A stretch of DNA of 64,000 bases from Aureibacillus halotolerans (GTDB lineage Bacteria > Bacillota > Bacilli > Bacillales > DSM-28697), in NCBI RefSeq assembly GCF_004363045.1, contig NZ_SNYJ01000001.1, forward strand, positions 62,001 through 126,000, in the 5' to 3' direction. The position numbers and the translations under genes are program-made. The notes under the pieces are model-generated. The model made no database searches. It was not told where the DNA came from and saw only the letters and a list, made by a program, of their open reading frames with translations. Positions 52,786 to 62,123 of this stretch are shown here, piece after piece. The stretch's first letter is position 1; each line of letters begins with the position of its first letter.

Positions 52786-54390
52786 TTAAGACGACTGATA
52801 GCGCTCGTATTGATCTTTTCTAATTTCAATTAACTTCTCATACCCCATTTGCTTCAGAGTATTGACGTAATTTTCCCATTCCGCTTCAACATCAAGCTCA
52901 CCAGTGATAAATTTCGACCGCATTTCTTCCATATACGTATTGATGTCGGTGTTGATTGCATCTAACTCATCACTTTCTTCAGCGGTTGGCGTAAATGTTG
53001 AAATAATGGTCTCAGGCAAATACGCTTCAGCCTCTGCCGGGTCTGCATTCACCGATTTCGCTAATTCATTGCCCATGGCAGCTGTTCTCCACGTATCTGG
53101 AGGCTCAAGGTAAGGCCAATACCCTCCATAAACGTTATCAACAAATTGGAATGCTCCAATTTGAGCTCCCTCTTCATGATTCAAAATCTCGTCGGAGTAT
53201 CGTGGCAAACCATCAACCATTGTATACGTGTAGCCCTCTTCACCAAATGCAGCGAATTTACTTCCTTCTTCACTGTAAAAGAAATCGACCCATTTAATGG
53301 ATTCTTCTGGGTATGGATTTTTTGAAGTGACTGTAAAGGACGATGTCCCGCGAACTACAGGATCTACCCAACTCATCACTTGGTCGCCGTAAGGACCTTC
53401 CAACGCATGGATGCCAACGTAATTTTCTTCGGTTTTAACGCCTGAATAATCAGGGTTTGCCCATGAGAAGGCGCCGATCTGATCAGCAGCTACTTGATTG
53501 ACCCACTGCCCATATTCCAAACCGCTAAACGATGTTTTTCCTACTAAGCCCTCTTTATACATCTCCTGCAATAGCATAAATACTTCTTTATAGCGCTCAT
53601 CCGTTAAGAGCGGTTGAACTTCATTATTCTCATCTAAATAGATATACTGACCAATCGCTGGTGAACCGCCATTGCCTAATCCATAGCTTCCTAACAGCTG
53701 ATGCATCAACGACCAGCTAAGCGTACCAGACGGCATCGACCAACCTTGTTCATCATTTGGATCTCCATTCCCATTGGCATCCTCATCTCGAAATGCTCTC
53801 AGCACATTCACGAATTCCTCAACAGTTTCTGGCTGCTCCAGTCCTAAATTGTCAAGCCACTTTTGATTGACATAAAGGCGGATGGAGCGAAAAACATACG
53901 AGTTGTCGATGTAAGGCAATGAATAGATATGACCATCTGATTGCGTAATCGCTTTTCTAATTTCAGGATTCTCGTCGAGCAGCTTTTGAATGTTCGGCGC
54001 ATGCTCTTCAATTAAATCTTCAAGTGGAATAAACAACCCTTGTTTTCCGTATTTCAATAACTCATCGTTCGAAAAACCAATTTGATAGAAAGCATCTGGC
54101 AAATCCTTAGAAGCCATCATGATGTTTTTGCGCTCATCTAAGCTACTGCTGTTAATTTCTTCCCAATTAATATCGACTCCCGTTTTCTTTTGCAGCTCCT
54201 GAAACATCCAAAGTTCCTCTGAAGGTGGCCTATGCTCAACCATACTTGGTCGGGCAAGCTCAAGTACGATATCTCCTGACTCATTGGTCGTTGCTTCACG
54301 CGGTCCTGCTCCTCCACTGTTGGCACAGCCTGAGATCGCTAGTAGGATTGCAGCCCCAAGTAAACCAACAGCTTTTTGATGTATTTTCAT
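52786..54390 (-). CDS. Oligosaccharide-binding lipoprotein, paralogue 1
   Basis: A 534-residue family 1 extracellular solute-binding lipoprotein (LipO/AlgQ-like) with lipobox AISGC (C22). The DEDANGNGDPNDEQGW segment (about 199-214) resembles the calcium-binding loop of such receptors. It closely resembles its neighbour at 54587. It lies behind a remnant of a permease 3' end, so it may be the last gene of a copy whose permeases were lost, or be transcribed with the upstream cluster. Ligand presumably an oligosaccharide. Confidence 0.92.
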   Translation of the reverse strand: MKIHQKAVGLLGAAILLAISGCANSGGAGPREATTNESGDIVLELARPSMVEHRPPSEELWMFQELQKKTGVDINWEEINSSSLDERKNIMMASKDLPDAFYQIGFSNDELLKYGKQGLFIPLEDLIEEHAPNIQKLLDENPEIRKAITQSDGHIYSLPYIDNSYVFRSIRLYVNQKWLDNLGLEQPETVEEFVNVLRAFRDEDANGNGDPNDEQGWSMPSGTLSWSLMHQLLGSYGLGNGGSPAIGQYIYLDENNEVQPLLTDERYKEVFMLLQEMYKEGLVGKTSFSGLEYGQWVNQVAADQIGAFSWANPDYSGVKTEENYVGIHALEGPYGDQVMSWVDPVVRGTSSFTVTSKNPYPEESIKWVDFFYSEEGSKFAAFGEEGYTYTMVDGLPRYSDEILNHEEGAQIGAFQFVDNVYGGYWPYLEPPDTWRTAAMGNELAKSVNADPAEAEAYLPETIISTFTPTAEESDELDAINTDINTYMEEMRSKFITGELDVEAEWENYVNTLKQMGYEKLIEIRKDQYERYQSS

Positions 54391-54412
54391 AAATTTTTCC
54401 CCCTTTTGTGGT

Positions 54413-54466
54413 TACCCTTTAATAAATCCTTCTGAAATAAATGATTTTAAAACTTTGACAAAATTG
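54413..54466 (-). pseudogene. Remnant of a permease C-terminus
   Basis: Minus strand reads ...FISEGFIKG then TAA, followed by GGTAACCAC..GGGGGAAA before paralogue 1. The same 3' sequence and spacer occur after the intact permease at 56212 (ending VGSIKG). Upstream sequence has lost the permease frame. Confidence 0.65.
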
Positions 54467-54586
54467 AATAATATATAAGCCCCTTGAAATTGTTACATTG
54501 GCCGACGACCTAGGAGAGCAACAAGAAAGCAGTTCTAGTCGGGTACAGCTCTTCCTATCACTTCGATTTACGCGATTCCGCATAAT

Positions 54587-56191
54587 TTATGACGATTGAT
54601 AGCGCTCATATTGCTCTTTTCGAATTTCAATCAATCTGTCATACCCCATTTGCTTGAGTGTATTGACGTAATTTTCCCATTCTGCTTCAATATCAAGCTC
54701 GCCAGTAATAAACTTAGTTCGCATCTCTTCCATAAATGTATTGATGTCGGTAGTAATGGCGTCTAACTCTCCGCTTTCATCTGCGGTTGGCGTAAATGTT
54801 GAAATAATGGTCTCAGGCAAATACGCTTCTGCCTCCTCAGGGTCGGCATTAATTCTATTCGTTAAATCATCGCCAAGAGCAGCTGCTCTCCACGTATCTT
54901 TGGGTTCGAGATAGGGCCAATACCCTCCATAGAGATTATCAATAAATTGGAATGCTCCCATTTGTGCGCCTTCAGGATGATTTAAAATCTCATCAGAATA
55001 CCGCGGCATGCCGTCGACCATCTCATATGTGACACCTTCTTCACCAAACTTAGCGAAGTTGCTTCCTTCTTCACTATAAAAGAAATCGACCCATTTCATA
55101 GATTCTTCTGGGTATGGATTTTTTGATGTTATTGTAAACGAGGACGTCCCTCTTACCGCAGGATCTACCCAGCTCATCACCCGGTCCCCGTAAGGTCCTT
55201 CCAACGCATGAATGCCAATGTAATTTTCTTCGGTTTTATCGCCCGAATAGTAAGGATTCTCCCAAGAGAAGGCCCCAATCTGATCGGCGGCTACTTGATT
55301 AACCCATTCTCCATATTCCAAACCACTGAACGATGTTTTTCCGATTAAGCCCTCTTTATACATCTCCTGCAAAAGCGTAAACACTTCTTTATAGCGCTCA
55401 TCGGTTAACAGCGGTTGAACTTCATTATTCTCATCTAAATAGATATACTGACCAATCGCTGGCGAACCACCATTGCCCAACCCATAGCTTCCTAAAAGTT
55501 GATGCATCAATGACCAGCTTAATGTACCAGATGCCATCGACCAGCCTTGCTCATCAGTTGGGTCACCATTCCCATTGGCGTCTTCATCTCGGAAAGCTCT
55601 TAGGACATCAACAAATTCCTCTACTGTCTCTGGCTTCTCTAGTCCTAAATTGTCTAGCCACTTTTGATTGACATAGAGGCGAATAGAACGAAAGACATGC
55701 GAGTGGTCGACGTATGGCAAGGAATAAATGTGTCCATCCGATTGCGTTATGGCTTTTCGGATTTCAGGGTTCTCGTCGAGCATTTTTTTAATATTTGGCG
55801 CATGCTCTTCAATTAAATCTTCAAGTGGAATAAACAACCCTTGTTTTCCGTATTTCAATAACTCATCGTTCGAAAAACCAATTTGATAAAACGCATCGGG
55901 CAAATCCTTGGATGCCATCATGATGTTTTTACGTTCACCCAAGCTGTTACGGTTAATTTCATCCCAAGTGATGTCAACCCCTGTTTTCTTTTGCAGCTCC
56001 TGAAAAATCCAAAGCTCGTCTGATGGTGGGCGTGTATCGGTGTAGCTTGGTCGGGCAAGCTCAAGCACGATATCCCCCGCCTCATTCGTGGTCGCTTCAC
56101 GTGGTCCTGCTCCACCACTGTTTGAACACCCTGTGACGGCGAGAAGTATTGCTGCCCCTACTAAACCAACGATTCTTTGATAAGACGTCAT
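54587..56191 (-). CDS. Oligosaccharide-binding lipoprotein, paralogue 2
   Basis: A 534-residue lipoprotein, lipobox AVTGC (C22), aligning end to end with paralogue 1 and carrying the same calcium-loop-like segment (DEDANGNGDPTDEQGW). It is directly downstream of the two permease genes, 20 nt after the second, and completes a receptor-permease-permease importer. The ATPase is missing; carbohydrate importers of this type in Bacillus share the ATPase MsmX. Confidence 0.92.
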   Translation of the reverse strand: MTSYQRIVGLVGAAILLAVTGCSNSGGAGPREATTNEAGDIVLELARPSYTDTRPPSDELWIFQELQKKTGVDITWDEINRNSLGERKNIMMASKDLPDAFYQIGFSNDELLKYGKQGLFIPLEDLIEEHAPNIKKMLDENPEIRKAITQSDGHIYSLPYVDHSHVFRSIRLYVNQKWLDNLGLEKPETVEEFVDVLRAFRDEDANGNGDPTDEQGWSMASGTLSWSLMHQLLGSYGLGNGGSPAIGQYIYLDENNEVQPLLTDERYKEVFTLLQEMYKEGLIGKTSFSGLEYGEWVNQVAADQIGAFSWENPYYSGDKTEENYIGIHALEGPYGDRVMSWVDPAVRGTSSFTITSKNPYPEESMKWVDFFYSEEGSNFAKFGEEGVTYEMVDGMPRYSDEILNHPEGAQMGAFQFIDNLYGGYWPYLEPKDTWRAAALGDDLTNRINADPEEAEAYLPETIISTFTPTADESGELDAITTDINTFMEEMRTKFITGELDIEAEWENYVNTLKQMGYDRLIEIRKEQYERYQSS

Positions 56192-56211
56192 ATCTTCCCC
56201 CCTAATTGTGG

Positions 56212-57105
56212 TTACCCTTTAATAGATCCGACAAGAATTCCTTTCTCAAAAAACTTCGACAATAATGGATATAAAATGAGCAAAGGCAGAGCCGAGACAA
56301 CGACAACGGCATACTTCAACCCTTCCTTGGCTAGCATCCGATCGGCGTACCCAGTGTCCGATGCACTTTGTAGCATATTTTCCATTTCTTCTTTGACAAG
56401 AATTTCACGAAGAAACAGCTGGAGTGGAAACTGATTTCGATCCGACAGATAGATGAGCGCATCAAAATAATTGTTCCAATGACCGACCCCATAAAAGAGA
56501 ACCATAACAGCAATGATAGGAGCTGAGAGTGGCAACACCACCTTCATTAGCAATTTAATATCATTACATCCATCCATAAATGCACTTTCTTCAAGCTCGC
56601 GTGGAATACGCGTTTGAAAATATGTTCGCATGATAATCATATTAAACACTGAAATGGCTCCTGGCAGGATAAGCGCCCACATTGAACCTACAATGCCAAT
56701 GGATTGATTGACGAGGTACATTGGAATAAGGCCGCCACTGAAAAACATTGTGAACGTGAAAACAAATGTAAAAAAGCCGCGTCCAAAAAAATCTCGTCTA
56801 CTCAATGGGTAAGCTGCCAACACAGTCATCAGAATATTTGTAAATGTCCCCACAAAGGTGTACAAAATAGAGTTGCGAAATCCCGTCCAAATATCTGGAT
56901 TCTCAAATACGAGCCTGTAGCTCTCCACATTGAAACCACGTGGCCATATCAACAATGGGTTTTCGTACAATTCAGCCGGATTGCTAAACGATGCCAAAAC
57001 AACGTACAGCAACGGGTACAAAATAATGCATGTAAAGATCAAAATGATGGCAACGTTGATCCCATCAAACAATTTTTCACCTTGTGACCTGTTCACGAGG
57101 GACAT
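56212..57105 (-). CDS. Sugar ABC permease (YtcP/CUT1 type), copy A
   Basis: A 297-residue inner-membrane permease with about six helices. The CUT1 EAA loop is REL EESAFMDGCNDIKLLMKVVLPLSAP-like (about 175-200), which contacts the ATPase. The last residues GILVGSIKG are shared with copy B. It starts 15 nt after the upstream permease. Forms a heterodimeric channel with the product of 57121-58095. Confidence 0.92.
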   Translation of the reverse strand: MSLVNRSQGEKLFDGINVAIILIFTCIILYPLLYVVLASFSNPAELYENPLLIWPRGFNVESYRLVFENPDIWTGFRNSILYTFVGTFTNILMTVLAAYPLSRRDFFGRGFFTFVFTFTMFFSGGLIPMYLVNQSIGIVGSMWALILPGAISVFNMIIMRTYFQTRIPRELEESAFMDGCNDIKLLMKVVLPLSAPIIAVMVLFYGVGHWNNYFDALIYLSDRNQFPLQLFLREILVKEEMENMLQSASDTGYADRMLAKEGLKYAVVVVSALPLLILYPLLSKFFEKGILVGSIKG

Positions 57106-57120
57106 AGGCTGCTTCCTCCT

Positions 57121-58095
57121 TTACCAAAGACTCGTCTCTCCAACTTTGCGCGCAATGGCATTGACGACAATTAACAAAGCAAAATTAATAATATTGTTGA
57201 ACAAACCTACAGCAGCAGAAAAGCTATATTGTGCATTTAGTATCCCTGATTTGTACATGTAGGTTGAGATCACTTCCGACGTTTCCAGGTTGCTTCCTGT
57301 TTGCATGAGGAGGACTTTTTCAAAACCAACACTCATGATTCCCCCAACAGCTAAAATCGCTAGAATAACAATGGTTGGTCGGATACCAGGCAATGTAATA
57401 TGCCAAATACGTCTAAATTTACCCGCACCATCGATGTAGGCAGCTTCATACTGCTCAGGAGGCACCCCTGCCATAGCAGCAGTATAAATGAGCGACGACC
57501 AACCAATGCTCTGCCAAATGCCAGACCAAGTAAACAAATGCCAGAAATTATTAGGATCTGCGAGAAAATCGATCCTTTCGCCGCCCCACATCTCAATGAC
57601 GCCATTGACCACTCCACTTGTCGGAGAAATAAAAAACAACAGCATCCCAACAATGACAACCACGGAGATAAAATGAGGTGCATAGGATATGGTTTGCACG
57701 ATGTTCCGCAATTTCTTGTTCCTAAGCTCATTGAGCATCAAGGCAAGTATAATTGGAAGTGGAACACCAACGATAAGCCCATACGCAGAAATTGCCAAAG
57801 TATTGCGAATTAAACGTTCGAAATAATAGGCATTGAAAAACCGTTCAAAATGCTCAAAACCAACCCATGGACTTCCCCAAATACCAGAGCCGGGAAGAAA
57901 ATCTTTAAATGCAATTTGCACGCCATACATCGGCCAATAATGCCAGATGCCAAAATATATGATCGGCAGTAAAAGAATCACATACAAGCCTGCACTTTTT
58001 TTCAATCGCTTTTTCGTTTCTTTCCAACCTGATCGATTGGCTTCAATTTGCGCCAAAATAGCTTGCTGATCTAGCTGTGACTTTGCCTTTGCCAT
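57121..58095 (-). CDS. Sugar ABC permease (LplB type), copy A
   Basis: A 324-residue permease, about six helices, first gene of copy A. The EAA-type loop is YEAAYIDGAGKFRRIWHITLPGI (about 215-237). The N-terminal 40 residues are cytoplasmic and polar. The ATG at 58095, behind GAGGGGG, is preferred over GTG 58110. It has a cre site 20 nt upstream and a sigma-A promoter at 58165-58194. Confidence 0.92.
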   Translation of the reverse strand: MAKAKSQLDQQAILAQIEANRSGWKETKKRLKKSAGLYVILLLPIIYFGIWHYWPMYGVQIAFKDFLPGSGIWGSPWVGFEHFERFFNAYYFERLIRNTLAISAYGLIVGVPLPIILALMLNELRNKKLRNIVQTISYAPHFISVVVIVGMLLFFISPTSGVVNGVIEMWGGERIDFLADPNNFWHLFTWSGIWQSIGWSSLIYTAAMAGVPPEQYEAAYIDGAGKFRRIWHITLPGIRPTIVILAILAVGGIMSVGFEKVLLMQTGSNLETSEVISTYMYKSGILNAQYSFSAAVGLFNNIINFALLIVVNAIARKVGETSLW

Positions 58096-58114
58096 CCCGT
58101 TCCCCCTCACTTTT

Positions 58115-58128
58115 AGGTAGCGCTTTCA
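58115..58128 (-). promoter_or_regulatory. cre site, importer copy A
   Basis: Minus strand TGAAAGCGCTACCT fits TGWAARCGYTWNCW at every position. Located between promoter and start codon, consistent with CcpA roadblock repression. Confidence 0.8.
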
Positions 58129-58164
58129 TTCAGATAATGATTATATCAAATTTAAGTTAAATAT

Positions 58165-58194
58165 ATCATATAATAATGTGAATATTCATGTCAA
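58165..58194 (-). promoter_or_regulatory. Promoter of importer copy A
   Basis: Minus strand TTGACA (58194-58189), 18-nt spacer, TATGAT (58170-58165). Confidence 0.8.
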
Positions 58195-58613
58195 TAAGAT
58201 GATTCAAAGTCTTTGATCGTCTCCTTGATTTCTGCTCCTAAATGAAATATTCAAAGCTATATTATAAGAAACATGATAGGATTACATTCCTTATTTATCT
58301 TTCTAAACAATCAATTGGTCGACAATTTAGAAGCGATTAAAGACAAGTGCGCCACATACATTCGACCTCTAAATTTACAAAAAAAGCGAATACCACTATG
58401 AACTTTGCTACATTTCAATCATAATTAAGTATACTTATAAATTTAAAGAGTATTCTTTTCCACTCATCTTTCTCACTTTACATTCGCGGAAAGCGAACGT
58501 ATAGCCGTTTGCCTATAGAGAATGTTTTCCAGCTTTACTTTGTGCGAAAACAAGCACCACAATTCATTTTGATTAAAATGAGATCTACGTTACCTGATAG
58601 GGCACTAGCGAGG

Positions 58614-58765
58614 GTCCAGTGGCAAATAAAACACGACGAGGTCTTCTCGAGTCGATGTTGCACTTGTACACTTTAGGGTGAAAGCGAGCGTATGGCAGCT
58701 TGTATAAAAAGCAACCACAACAACGGCTTGTAGGTTTAGCCAGTTATATCTAAGCGTGTCAGCCA
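58614..58765 (+). repeat. Composite repeat, locus 4: module c with one b unit
   Basis: GGTCCAGTGG, a b unit at 58623-58680, then the module c tail (GTATGGCAGCTTGTATAAAA), matching 37852-38076. Confidence 0.85.
58623..58680 (+). repeat. 58-bp module b, copy 6
   Basis: Starts after AGTGG and ends ACTTTAGGGTG. Confidence 0.85.
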
Positions 58766-58849
58766 GGCTGCTTTTATTGATGTACTCATCTTTAATGGTG
58801 TACAAATCCGCTTGGTTACTAAGAGTCGCAATTTTAGAAGGTATTTTTA

Positions 58850-59143
58850 TATTTACTGAATACAACCGGCGTTGTCTTGAAGAGGTCACTGGATCTATCT
58901 CACCTCGCTTCCACTCAAGCACAGCTAGCGTTGTAGTTGATTTTGCACTTCGGAAGTTTTCTAAACCACAAATTAACCTGAAGTCCACTGCTTAATCTAC
59001 ATTAGGTGATATAACTTTGCATGAAACGATGCACTTACATGTCTTGTTTGCTAAAGCAACACAGCTTAACTCCTTTTCCATTTTCCTCATAAATAATACG
59101 AGACGAAACAAAATAAAACAATTTACGCAGAGGCAAACATCAG
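58850..59143 (+). repeat. Composite repeat, locus 4: module d
   Basis: Matches 12589-12874 over almost its whole length, with scattered substitutions and small indels. Confidence 0.85.
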
Positions 59144-59171
59144 CGTAGTCAACATACGTAGACTCCTGCGG

Positions 59172-59229
59172 CAAAGAAATCACGACGAAGTCTTTTTGAG
59201 TCGATGATACACTTGTGCCCTTTAGGGTG
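59172..59229 (+). repeat. 58-bp module b, copy 7
   Basis: Inserted after CTCCTGCGG and before GAACAGCGCG. Confidence 0.85.
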
Positions 59230-59296
59230 GAACAGCGCGAGCTGAAGATCCCGCAGGAAAGCAAGACTCCAAGGAAGCTGAAGCCGTGCCCGGCGG

Positions 59297-59353
59297 CAAA
59301 GAAAACACGGCGAGGTCTTCTTGAGTCGATGTTGTACTTGTACCCGTAGGGTG
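59297..59353 (+). repeat. 57-bp module b, copy 8
   Basis: Follows GCCCGGCGG; first of a tandem pair. Confidence 0.85.
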
Positions 59354-59411
59354 AAAAGTAAACACGATGAGGTACTCGCGAATCGATGTTGACCTTATAC
59401 CCTTTAGGGTG
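59354..59411 (+). repeat. 58-bp diverged module b, copy 9
   Basis: Second of the pair, beginning AAAAGTAAACACGATG; it ends just before AAAGCGAAGTATTTTGAC. Confidence 0.8.
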
Positions 59412-59560
59412 AAAGCGAAGTATTTTGACGAAGCGGTCGTGTTTTCTTTACACCCCTCATCCTATATCTTAATTGACCTATCTCATCTTGCCTCCACACA
59501 AGCACAGTTAGCTTTGAAGGTTGTTTTTACGCTGTGAAAGTCGTTTTATTACACAAACAA

Positions 59561-59585
59561 GTCACAGAGGCAATGCCTCTGTGAC
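59561..59585 (-). terminator. Terminator of the third receptor gene
   Basis: GTCACAGAGGCA/TGCCTCTGTGAC arms with a T-rich tract on the minus strand. Confidence 0.75.
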
Positions 59586-59593
59586 CTGTTTTA

Positions 59594-61198
59594 TTACGAA
59601 GCTTGGTAACGCTCATATTGTGCTTCACGAATTTCCATTAGACGATCGTACCCCATCGTCTTTAACGTTTCGACATAGTTTTGCCATTCCGCTTCTATAT
59701 CAAGCTCACCTGTAATGAATTTTGTACGCATTTCTTCCATGTACGTTCGAATGTCGGTCGTAATGGCATCAAGCTCTCCACTTTCTTCATCCGTTGGTGT
59801 GAAATTAGAAAGAATCGTCTCTGGCAAGTAAGCTTCCGCATCAGCTGGATCGGCATTAATCGCTGCCTCCAAATCACTGCCCTTCGCTGCCGCTCTCCAT
59901 GTATCTAAAGGTTCGATATATGGCCAGTACCCTCCGTACACATTATCAAGAAATTGGAATGCACCGATTTGTGGTCCTTCCTCATGGTTCAGAATTTCGT
60001 CTGAATAACGTGGCATGCCATCAACCATGGTGTAGGTTTCCCCTTCTTCGCCAAAGGCAGCGAAGTTAATGCCTTCCTCGCTATAAAAGAAGTCAACCCA
60101 TTTCATCGTCTCTTCTGGATTCGGGTTTTTCGATGTAATGGTAAACGCGGACGCTCCTCTCACTGGTGAATCAATCCAACTCATCACGCGATCCCCATGA
60201 GGTCCTTCAAGGGCATGGATACCTGTATAGTTATCTTTCACTTTTACACCAGCATAGTCTGATCCTGCCCAAGAAAAGGCACCAACCGTGTCATCAGCTG
60301 CCTGAGTCACCCACTGGCCGTATTCTAATCCACTAAATGCCGTTTTTCCAATCAAGCCTTCTTCGTACATTTGGTTCAGTACTAAGAAAACTTCTTTGTA
60401 GCGTTCATCCGTCAACATCGGTTGAATGGCTTTGTCTGCGTCAATATAGACATATTGGCCAATGGCAGAATTCCCCCCACCACCAATACCATAACTCCCA
60501 AGAAGTTGATTCATGAGCGTCCACGGCAATGTGCCAGACTGCATTGTCCAGCCTTGCTCATCATTAGGGTCCCCATTTCCGTTCGCATCTTCATCACGAA
60601 AGGCTCTGAGCACATCGATAAACTCGTCAACAGTTTCGGGCTGCTCTAAGCCGAGGTTATCCAACCACTTCTGATTCACATATAGGCGAATCGAACGATA
60701 CACAGCTGAATGGTCGACATATGGCAATGAATAGATATGGCCATCTGATTGCGTGATCGCTTTACGAATTTCAGGACTCTCATCCAACATTCTTTGGATG
60801 TTTGGTGCATGCTCTGCAATTAAATCTTCTAACGGAATGAAAAGACCTTGGTTCCCGTACTTTAACAACTCATCATTTGAAAAGCCGATTTGATAGAATG
60901 CATCAGGTAAATCCTTTGAGGCCATCATAATATTTTTTCTCTCATCGAGACTATTTCTTGAAATCTCATCCCAATTAATATCTACGCCAGATTTTTCTTG
61001 CAACTTTTGAAACATCCAAAGATCTTCAGAGGCTGGACGAAGATCGGTTTGGCTAGGGCGAGCGAACTCAAGGACAAGATCGCCAGCTTCATTCGTTGTT
61101 TCTTCTCTAGGCGCTGAGCTCCCACTGTTCGAACAGCCTGAGATGCCTAAAAGGACTGACATTCCAATAACACTTAATGCTCTGTAACCTAATTTCAT
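59594..61198 (-). CDS. Oligosaccharide-binding lipoprotein, paralogue 3
   Basis: A 534-residue lipoprotein with lipobox GISGC (C22) and the same DEDANGNGDPNDEQGW loop. It differs more from paralogues 1 and 2 than they do from each other (for example KVKDNYTGIHALEG against the shared TEENY segment). It follows the copy B permeases by 18 nt and completes that importer. Confidence 0.92.
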   Translation of the reverse strand: MKLGYRALSVIGMSVLLGISGCSNSGSSAPREETTNEAGDLVLEFARPSQTDLRPASEDLWMFQKLQEKSGVDINWDEISRNSLDERKNIMMASKDLPDAFYQIGFSNDELLKYGNQGLFIPLEDLIAEHAPNIQRMLDESPEIRKAITQSDGHIYSLPYVDHSAVYRSIRLYVNQKWLDNLGLEQPETVDEFIDVLRAFRDEDANGNGDPNDEQGWTMQSGTLPWTLMNQLLGSYGIGGGGNSAIGQYVYIDADKAIQPMLTDERYKEVFLVLNQMYEEGLIGKTAFSGLEYGQWVTQAADDTVGAFSWAGSDYAGVKVKDNYTGIHALEGPHGDRVMSWIDSPVRGASAFTITSKNPNPEETMKWVDFFYSEEGINFAAFGEEGETYTMVDGMPRYSDEILNHEEGPQIGAFQFLDNVYGGYWPYIEPLDTWRAAAKGSDLEAAINADPADAEAYLPETILSNFTPTDEESGELDAITTDIRTYMEEMRTKFITGELDIEAEWQNYVETLKTMGYDRLMEIREAQYERYQAS

Positions 61199-61216
61199 AG
61201 AAATTCCCCCTTATAT

Positions 61217-62110
61217 CTATCCTTTAATAGAACCTACTAAAATGCCCTTCTCGAAAAACTTGGATAACAACGGATACAAAATTAACAATGGCAATGCCGA
61301 CACAACAACAACCGCGTACTTTACTCCTTCTTTGGCAAGCATACGATCGGCGTAGCCTGTGTCAGATGCACTCTGGAGCATGTTTTCCATCTCTTCCTTA
61401 ACGAGAATTTCTCTCAAAAAGAGCTGCAAAGGGAACTGATTTCGATCAGATAAATAAATTAACGCATCAAAGTAGTTGTTCCAATGACCTACACCATAAA
61501 ACAACACCATAACGGCAATGATTGGTGCCGAAAGGGGTAACACAATTTTGATCAGCAACTTAATATCATTACACCCATCCATGAAGGCGCTTTCCTCAAG
61601 CTCCCTAGGAATCCTCGTTTGAAAATAAGTCCGCATAATGATCATATTAAAAACGGAAATGGCTCCTGGAAGAACAAGTGCCCACATAGACCCAACTAGA
61701 CCAAGTGACGAATTCACTAGATACATCGGGATGAGACCTCCACTAAAAAACATCGTGAAGGTGAAGAGAAAGGTGAAAATGCCTCGTCCGAAAAAGTCCC
61801 TCCTGCTCAACGGATACGCAGCCAGTACAGTCATCAAAATGTTAATAAACGTACCAACAAACGTGTAAATAAAGGAGTTTCTAAATCCGATCCAAATATC
61901 AGGATTCTCGAACACAAGCTTATAGCTTTCTACATTGAAGCCCTGTGGCCAAAACAGCAATGGATTTTTATACAATTCCGCTGGATTGCTAAAGGAAGCA
62001 AGGACCACATAAAGCAGCGGGTATAAAATAATGAGACTAAACACCATAATGAAAATTAAATTGAATGCATCAAACACTTTTTCACCTTTGGAGCGATTCA
62101 CCATCGCCAT
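61217..62110 (-). CDS. Sugar ABC permease (YtcP/CUT1 type), copy B
   Basis: A 297-residue permease highly similar to copy A (56212-57105), again ending GILVGSIKG. The ATG at 62110 has an AAGGGGGG site and is preferred to the extension to 62173, which would overlap the upstream gene. It starts 13 nt after the LplB-type gene. Confidence 0.92.
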   Translation of the reverse strand: MAMVNRSKGEKVFDAFNLIFIMVFSLIILYPLLYVVLASFSNPAELYKNPLLFWPQGFNVESYKLVFENPDIWIGFRNSFIYTFVGTFINILMTVLAAYPLSRRDFFGRGIFTFLFTFTMFFSGGLIPMYLVNSSLGLVGSMWALVLPGAISVFNMIIMRTYFQTRIPRELEESAFMDGCNDIKLLIKIVLPLSAPIIAVMVLFYGVGHWNNYFDALIYLSDRNQFPLQLFLREILVKEEMENMLQSASDTGYADRMLAKEGVKYAVVVVSALPLLILYPLLSKFFEKGILVGSIKG

Positions 62111-62123
62111 TAGTAATCCCCCC

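Larger units (their letters stand above)
59144..59430 (+). repeat. Composite repeat, locus 4: module a with three b units
   Basis: Outer stem 59148-59157 with 59420-59429. b units at 59172-59229, 59297-59353 and 59354-59411. Removing them restores a near-complete module a. Confidence 0.85.
58129..59593. other. Gene-free region between importer copies
   Basis: About 1.46 kb with no supported gene. 58195-58600 is AT-rich and featureless to me. The rest is composite repeat locus 4 followed by the terminator of copy B. Confidence 0.75.

Noticed and set aside
56704-57087. 127-codon frame opposite the YtcP-type permease
   Set aside because: Shadow of a conserved permease; biased composition and no domain.
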